A stretch of DNA of 64,000 nucleotides from Maricaulis maris. GTDB taxonomy: Bacteria; Pseudomonadota; Alphaproteobacteria; Caulobacterales; Maricaulaceae. The translations under genes and the position numbers were made by a program. The stretch lies in NCBI RefSeq assembly GCF_003634045.1, contig NZ_RBIM01000006.1:245168-309167 (forward strand). The letters are read 5' to 3'. Of the stretch, positions 59,895-64,000 are shown in pieces (position 1 is the first letter of the stretch; each line of letters opens with the position of its first letter). The notes under the pieces were generated by a model. The model saw only the letters and a program-made list of their open reading frames with translations. It searched no databases and had not been told where the DNA came from.

Positions 59895-60535
59895 CCCGTA
59901 TTCTGATTGTTGAAGATGTCGCGGAAACGCGCCGCTGGCTTGGCGACATTGCCCGGGCCGCATTCACCGACTGCCGGATCGAGGAGGCTGACAGCATGCG
60001 CTCCGGCCTCGCCGCCGCCGCCCGCCAGGACTGCGACATCGCCCTGATCGACCTGGGCCTGCCCGACGGGTCCGGCCTTGAAGTCCTGCGCAGCCTGCGT
60101 CTGGTCTGCCCGGACGCCATCCCGATCGTGACTACCATAATGGGTGACGACGCGCATATTGTCGCCGCCCTGTCAGCGGGCGCACAAGGCTACCTCCTCA
60201 AGGAACACACCGCCGAAATGCTGACCCGGCAGCTGGTGCAGCTGGCCGACGGCACCCCGGCCCTGTCGCCGTCAATCGCCCGCCGCATCATGGAACATTT
60301 CCGCTTCACCGGCCCGGCCGCCGACCCGGAAGAAGACCTCACCACACGCGAAAAGGAAGTGCTTGGCCTGATCGGTCGCGGCCTGCGCAATATCGACGTC
60401 GCCACAGCGCTCGAACTGGCCGAGAGCACGGTCGCCAGCCATATCAAGTCAATCTACCGAAAGCTGGGCATTTCCTCACGCGCAGAGGCCAGCTGGCATG
60501 CGACGCGGATGGGATTGACGACCGGGGACAGGTAA
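59891..60535 (+). CDS. NarL/LuxR-family response regulator
   Basis: The 214-residue protein begins MTRILIVEDVAETRRWLGDI. It has a receiver domain with acidic pocket (EDV) and phospho-acceptor Asp in IALIDLGLPDGSGLEVLRSL, the Thr of PIVTTIMGDD and the Lys of GYLLKEHT. The C-terminal LuxR-type helix-turn-helix spans about residues 150-205 (TTREKEVLGLIGRGLRNIDV; STVASHIKSIYRKLGISSRA). Phosphorylated regulators of this type bind promoters as dimers. GAGGAGG lies upstream of the ATG inside the kinase gene. Followed by a terminator. Confidence 0.95.
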   Translation: MTRILIVEDVAETRRWLGDIARAAFTDCRIEEADSMRSGLAAAARQDCDIALIDLGLPDGSGLEVLRSLRLVCPDAIPIVTTIMGDDAHIVAALSAGAQGYLLKEHTAEMLTRQLVQLADGTPALSPSIARRIMEHFRFTGPAADPEEDLTTREKEVLGLIGRGLRNIDVATALELAESTVASHIKSIYRKLGISSRAEASWHATRMGLTTGDR

Positions 60536-60583
60536 TCGCTCGTCCACCATGGAGACAAATTGTGACAGACGCCCAAAACCAAA

Positions 60584-60610
60584 AAACCCCGCGCCAACAG
60601 CGCGGGGTTT
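60584..60610 (+). terminator. Intrinsic terminator of the two-component operon
   Basis: aaaccccgcg pairs with cgcggggttt around a seven-base loop, with TTTTC after it. The A-run on the left side means it can also work for the initiator tRNA gene read from the other side. Confidence 0.9.
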
Positions 60611-60614
60611 TCAA

Positions 60615-60691
<77 letters not shown>

Positions 60692-60824
60692 TCAGGGTCT
60701 TCCGGGTCAGCGCCTCTGGTGGGCGGTGTGTGCCGGGAGCGCGTGTGTAAGCTGACATCCGTGTACGGTCAACAGCATAGCTGCGCTTGGCCAGCTTTCA
60801 AAAGCAGGGTTTAAACTGGCCCCC

Positions 60825-62075
60825 ATGACCCAAGCCTCGACACCCCCCAGCCAGATCGCCCGATCCGCTCTGCAAGACTGGCATGCCGGCCGTCATGACG
60901 ACGCCATTTCCGCCGCCGAACGGGCTACCTGCGACGGCGATGAAGCCGCCATGGGCCTGCTGGTCCAGTTCAGCGGCCTGCCCGAAGCGGGCCCCGATTC
61001 AGCCCGTCGGGTCCGGATCGCCCTCGACACCGCACCGGATAGCGTGATGCGCAACCGGCACCGCGCCTATTTCCGCGCCGCCGGGATCGGTCATGATGTC
61101 GCGGACTGGGCGGGCGCCCTCGAGACGCGGCAAGCCGAGGCCGAGGCCGGCGACTGGGTGGCCCGGACCGAGCTCGGCCTGCTGGCGATCATGGCGGGCG
61201 AAACAGAGACCGGCCGGGCCTGGCTGGACCAGGCCGGCCGCGCCGGGTCCGGTCTCGCCATCGCAGCCTTGATGCGCGAAGCCCTGGAAGCCGGCGAGCG
61301 CTTTGCCTGCCTCGATGATCTCGGCCCCAATCTCGCGCGCTCCGGCCACCCGATGGCCGGCGGGCTGATGCATCACTGCGCCAAGCTCGACGCGGCGCCA
61401 GCCAGCCCCGGCTTCGCAGTACCGCAAGACACAGACATCGCCCTCACCCGTATCGCCGAAGCCCTCGCCTCGGCGCCACCGGCGACGGACCGTGTCAACA
61501 CCAGTCCCCGCATCGAGCGCTGGGTCGGTGCAATCGCGCCGAGCGCCTGCGATTACCTCACGGTCGGCGCGGCGCCGCTGCTCAAGCCGGCCCAGATCAT
61601 CAATCCCAAGAGTGGCGAGCTGGAAAACGATCCCTATCGCAGCTCATTGACCGCGCCGATGCCGGAACAGGCGATGGATCTCGTCTCTTGGGCGATCAAG
61701 TCACGCATGGCCTGCCTTGCCGGCCAGCCGGCCCGGCATGGCGAAGCGCTGGCGGTGATCGTCTACCGGCCGGGCGAGGAGTACCGGGCCCATTTCGACT
61801 TCATCGTCGATTCCGGCGGTCATGCCGCCACGGACATCAAGGCGCGCGGCCAGCGGGTCTCGACCTCGCTGGTACGCCTGAATGAGGAGTTCACCGGCGG
61901 GGACACGGTCTTCCCGCGCCTTGATGTGCGCTGGACCGGCCGGCGCGGCGATGCCCTGAGCTTTGACAATGTCGCCGCCGACGGTAGCTGCGAGAAAACA
62001 AGTCTGCACGCCGGCGAACCCGTCACTGAAGGGGTCAAGGTGATCGCCAGCCTGTGGCTGCGCGAGCGGATCTGA
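60825..62075 (+). CDS. Prolyl-4-hydroxylase-like 2OG-Fe(II) oxygenase with helical-repeat N-terminus
   Basis: The 416-residue protein has an alpha-helical first half with Sel1/TPR-like spacing (EAEAGDWVARTELGLLAIMA; GRAWLDQAGRAGSGLAIAAL). The C-terminal double-stranded beta-helix carries EEYRAHFDFIVDSG (HxD near residue 322) and EKTSLHAGEPVTEGVKVIAS (distal His near 394, Lys near 404 for 2-oxoglutarate). RVSTSLVRLNEEFTGGDTVF fits the P4H family. Bacterial relatives hydroxylate proline or other residues in proteins such as EF-Tu; the substrate here is unknown, and the repeat domain may bind it. The 266 bases after it hold no convincing gene. Confidence 0.88.
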   Translation: MTQASTPPSQIARSALQDWHAGRHDDAISAAERATCDGDEAAMGLLVQFSGLPEAGPDSARRVRIALDTAPDSVMRNRHRAYFRAAGIGHDVADWAGALETRQAEAEAGDWVARTELGLLAIMAGETETGRAWLDQAGRAGSGLAIAALMREALEAGERFACLDDLGPNLARSGHPMAGGLMHHCAKLDAAPASPGFAVPQDTDIALTRIAEALASAPPATDRVNTSPRIERWVGAIAPSACDYLTVGAAPLLKPAQIINPKSGELENDPYRSSLTAPMPEQAMDLVSWAIKSRMACLAGQPARHGEALAVIVYRPGEEYRAHFDFIVDSGGHAATDIKARGQRVSTSLVRLNEEFTGGDTVFPRLDVRWTGRRGDALSFDNVAADGSCEKTSLHAGEPVTEGVKVIASLWLRERI

Positions 62076-62341
62076 TCGGGCGGCGCAGGCCCGGCGGATG
62101 CGTCAGTGCCGCACCGATTGCAGCGACCGTGCGACATCCTCACTGACATGATTTAGGCCGAGCTGGCATACCGTCTCGCACGCGGTCGCGGCACACAGCG
62201 CCCCCCGGGGCCGCGGCATCGCGCCCGTCCCATTCCAGCAGCGAAACGGTCAACTGCCGCCCATAAATTGCTTGTGTGCGCTGAGACCGGGTGTGACAGG
62301 ACGAACAGGAAAGAGCGGGCTGCCGATCGGTCCTTTTCGTG

Positions 62342-62857
62342 TCACTTGCCAGCTGGCGGCGGGCCATACCGGTTGGGTTCACCGCTGCCATTTGCCCCCA
62401 GAAGGCCAATCAGCGGCAAGACCGACAGCAGATAGATCAATATGAGGCCCATCAATGCGTAGAAACCGTCTGGTGCCGCACCACTGGCCGGGAGCTGTGC
62501 GAATTGGTGGGGCATCAGGCTGCCAACCAGCGTCAGCAAGACAGCCGGTGGCACAGCCCAGGCAAGGCTGCGCCCACTATCATGCAGGCGCCGCGTGATT
62601 GACGCGCCCATGAGCGCAATCTGGCCAAGGATGACCAGCAGGACGAGCACCGTGGACACGATCCAGGCTTGCCCGCCAAACAGGCCGGTGACGATTCCTG
62701 CGACCTCGAGGATGACCGGTGCGATCGCCAGGATCATCGCAAATCCCCACACCTGGACACCCACCATTCCCCACGGCAGGAAAACAGCGAGCGAATCCCG
62801 GCCCTCAAACCGTGTCAGATTTTTGAGGTGATAGGACACAGGTTGAAAAATCGACAT
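62342..62857 (-). CDS. DUF805-family membrane protein
   Basis: The 171-residue protein has four hydrophobic helices and the DUF805 signature ASITRRLHDSGRSLAWAVPP, with the N-terminal NLTRFEGRDSLAVF replacing the usual 'f.GRasR.eyW'. The C-terminus is Gly/Pro-rich (GSGEPNRYGPPPAGK). The function is unknown; these small inner-membrane proteins occur widely. It lies leftward of another membrane-protein gene, 134 bases away, in the same orientation. Confidence 0.85.
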   Translation of the reverse strand: MSIFQPVSYHLKNLTRFEGRDSLAVFLPWGMVGVQVWGFAMILAIAPVILEVAGIVTGLFGGQAWIVSTVLVLLVILGQIALMGASITRRLHDSGRSLAWAVPPAVLLTLVGSLMPHQFAQLPASGAAPDGFYALMGLILIYLLSVLPLIGLLGANGSGEPNRYGPPPAGK

Positions 62858-62991
62858 TCATTCCCCCCAATTTGGAGACAAGATTATACAGCGATTTCCC
62901 GCACGCCAATTGACCACTGGCGTGGTTGGGGATGGGCGCGTTCCGCGCGGGTCTGTTCCTGTATGGCTTGTCAGCCAGGACGCCTTATCGG

Positions 62992-63618
62992 TCAATTCGC
63001 GATCGTAAGCAGACCCGCCATCCCCAGGCCCAGTAAGATCAGCAAGGCCCCGATCAAATTGACAACATAGCTTCCGAAAATTCGGAGATAGCTGCCATCT
63101 ATGGACAGAAGCATTCGCGTGCTCCTGCCAACTGAGTACCCTTTACCCGACATCTCGAAGTCAAAATAAATCAATTTTGTAATCCACACGATCAAACCCA
63201 AAAGGCTGAGCATGGCGACCAGTTGGCGCTCGGGATCCAGCAAAGGCATCACCGAGTTGTCAGGATCGATGGCATCATCAAAAACCATCCAGGCAAAACC
63301 CACAAGGCTAAACCCGATGGCGATCGACATGCCACTCAGACTGCGTTCGCCATTCGCATTCTTCACGAACGCGCCCGGCAGAAAAATCAACAACATGACC
63401 GTCAGGGCCAAGCGCTCCTGCTCTGTCACCTCAAAGCCAAGCGGAACAACTACTGCGTCAATTGGGGTAAATCCCCACCGGCAGATCTGGCCCCAAGCGT
63501 CCACGGCTTGGTTCAGAACCGAACCGCTTACGACCCATTCCGACGTGCTCAGAAATGCGAGCAGATTGATCGTCAACAGGATGATCCCGAACAATCTGCT
63601 CCAATAAAACCCCCACAT
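62992..63618 (-). CDS. Membrane protein, unknown function
   Basis: The 208-residue protein has hydrophobic helices near residues 5-25 (WSRLFGIILLTINLLAFLST), 70-88 (ERLALTVMLLIFLPGAFVKN), 98-115 (MSIAIGFSLVGFAWMVFDDA), 135-152 (LVAMLSLLGLIVWITKLIYF) and 182-206 (YVVNLIGALLILLGLGMAGL). Base composition is less GC-rich than the neighbours. No family was recognised. It sits between the DUF805 gene and the rRNA operon end. Confidence 0.65.
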   Translation of the reverse strand: MWGFYWSRLFGIILLTINLLAFLSTSEWVVSGSVLNQAVDAWGQICRWGFTPIDAVVVPLGFEVTEQERLALTVMLLIFLPGAFVKNANGERSLSGMSIAIGFSLVGFAWMVFDDAIDPDNSVMPLLDPERQLVAMLSLLGLIVWITKLIYFDFEMSGKGYSVGRSTRMLLSIDGSYLRIFGSYVVNLIGALLILLGLGMAGLLTIAN

Positions 63619-63876
63619 GACATCCTCTCATTACCGGTCTGACCCGTCATCCTGCAGCGCTTTCGCACCGGTGAAACACCGACCGATGGAAGGCGCGCCC
63701 TGCCTTGTCCATCTCCGCAATGAGCATCGAGCCGGACAGGGCGCGGACTGGCAAGCCCATTTCGATCCGCCTGCCGCTCGCACCGTTGTGTTTTCCGGTT
63801 GGTGATAAATCCAGGCGGTCTGACACTTTGCCGGCGTGGGCCGGTGAGAGTTTCAGGCTTGGGTTCGGGCACAAAA

Positions 63877-63900
63877 AAACCGCCGCGTGAGCGACGGTTT
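63877..63900 (-). terminator. Terminator of the rRNA operon
   Basis: aaaccgccgc and gcgacggttt form a 10-bp stem (one G-T pair) with loop gtga. On the minus strand a run of seven T follows. It lies about 40 bases past the 5S rRNA end. Between this and the membrane-protein gene start, the remaining 258 bases hold no gene I can support. Confidence 0.9.
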
Positions 63901-63941
63901 GATTGTTTTGATATTTGTGGAGGATATTGGATCTATCGTGC

Positions 63942-64000
63942 AGACCGGGCAGCGACCTACTCTCCCACGCCTTAAGACGCAGTACCATCGGCGCTAGGGG
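63942..64000 (-). rRNA. rrf: 5S ribosomal RNA, 3' part
   Basis: The reverse complement contains GCGCCGATGGTACTGCGT and GGGAGAGTAGGTCGCTGCC, the conserved 3' half of bacterial 5S rRNA in its alphaproteobacterial form. The 5' half lies beyond the right edge. The exact 3' end is estimated to within a few bases. The 23S and 16S genes are expected to the right. Confidence 0.95.

Noticed and set aside
62140..62409. Minus-strand frame of 89 codons with a CxxCH-like motif
   Set aside because: It overlaps the 3' end of the DUF805 gene, has no export signal or other cytochrome features, and is likely chance.

Overview
The window reads as a GC-rich alphaproteobacterial chromosome, probably a Caulobacterales/Maricaulales-type marine bacterium. 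This is inferred from gene content (TonB-dependent receptor, methylmalonyl-CoA mutase pair, ATP-type PEP carboxykinase, CC0125-type lipoprotein, DUF6445, TadE/TadG) and from the 5S rRNA and initiator tRNA sequences. No single marker fixes the genus.

Left part (1 to about 17.4 kb): an accessory block read leftward. Four tightly packed genes encode a secreted Hint-domain protein, an 836-aa fibronectin-III-like repeat protein, a 2705-aa LamG/FnIII/Rhs protein with a glycine-rich hydrophobic tail, and an SpvB/TcB-like protein that runs off the left edge. The right side of the block holds a decayed IS3-type transposase fragment, a Cys-rich lipoprotein with lower GC, and a 5'-truncated HlyD adaptor. 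These look like the scarred boundary of a transferred island.

Middle part (17.5 to 36 kb): core-type metabolism and envelope genes. They include a prolyl iminopeptidase, an orphan DUF2793 phage/GTA-type protein, mutA-mutB, a YqjD/YqjE-like stress membrane pair, a BON-domain/helix-hairpin-helix pair, a TonB-dependent receptor divergent from an S9 peptidase, and a Tat-exported amidase with a GST.

36 to 44 kb: a probable surface-polysaccharide locus. A processive GT2 synthase faces a BcsB-like periplasmic protein and lies divergent from an outer-membrane beta-barrel. Three uncharacterised genes and a GST lie next to it. 44 to 50 kb carries an M28 peptidase, a pirin, a DUF2891 protein, pckA and a small membrane protein.

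50.4 to 54.9 kb: a threonine operon (leader peptide with a Thr/Ile run, intrinsic terminator, thrA, thrB, thrC). ThrA is a compact aspartokinase-homoserine dehydrogenase fusion with no visible ACT domains, so attenuation may replace allosteric control. The right end has TadE/TadG-like pilus genes, a NarL-type two-component system, an initiator tRNA, a prolyl-4-hydroxylase-like protein, two small membrane proteins, and the 3' end of a 5S rRNA with the rRNA operon terminator.

No CRISPR array, intact insertion sequence or complete prophage was seen.
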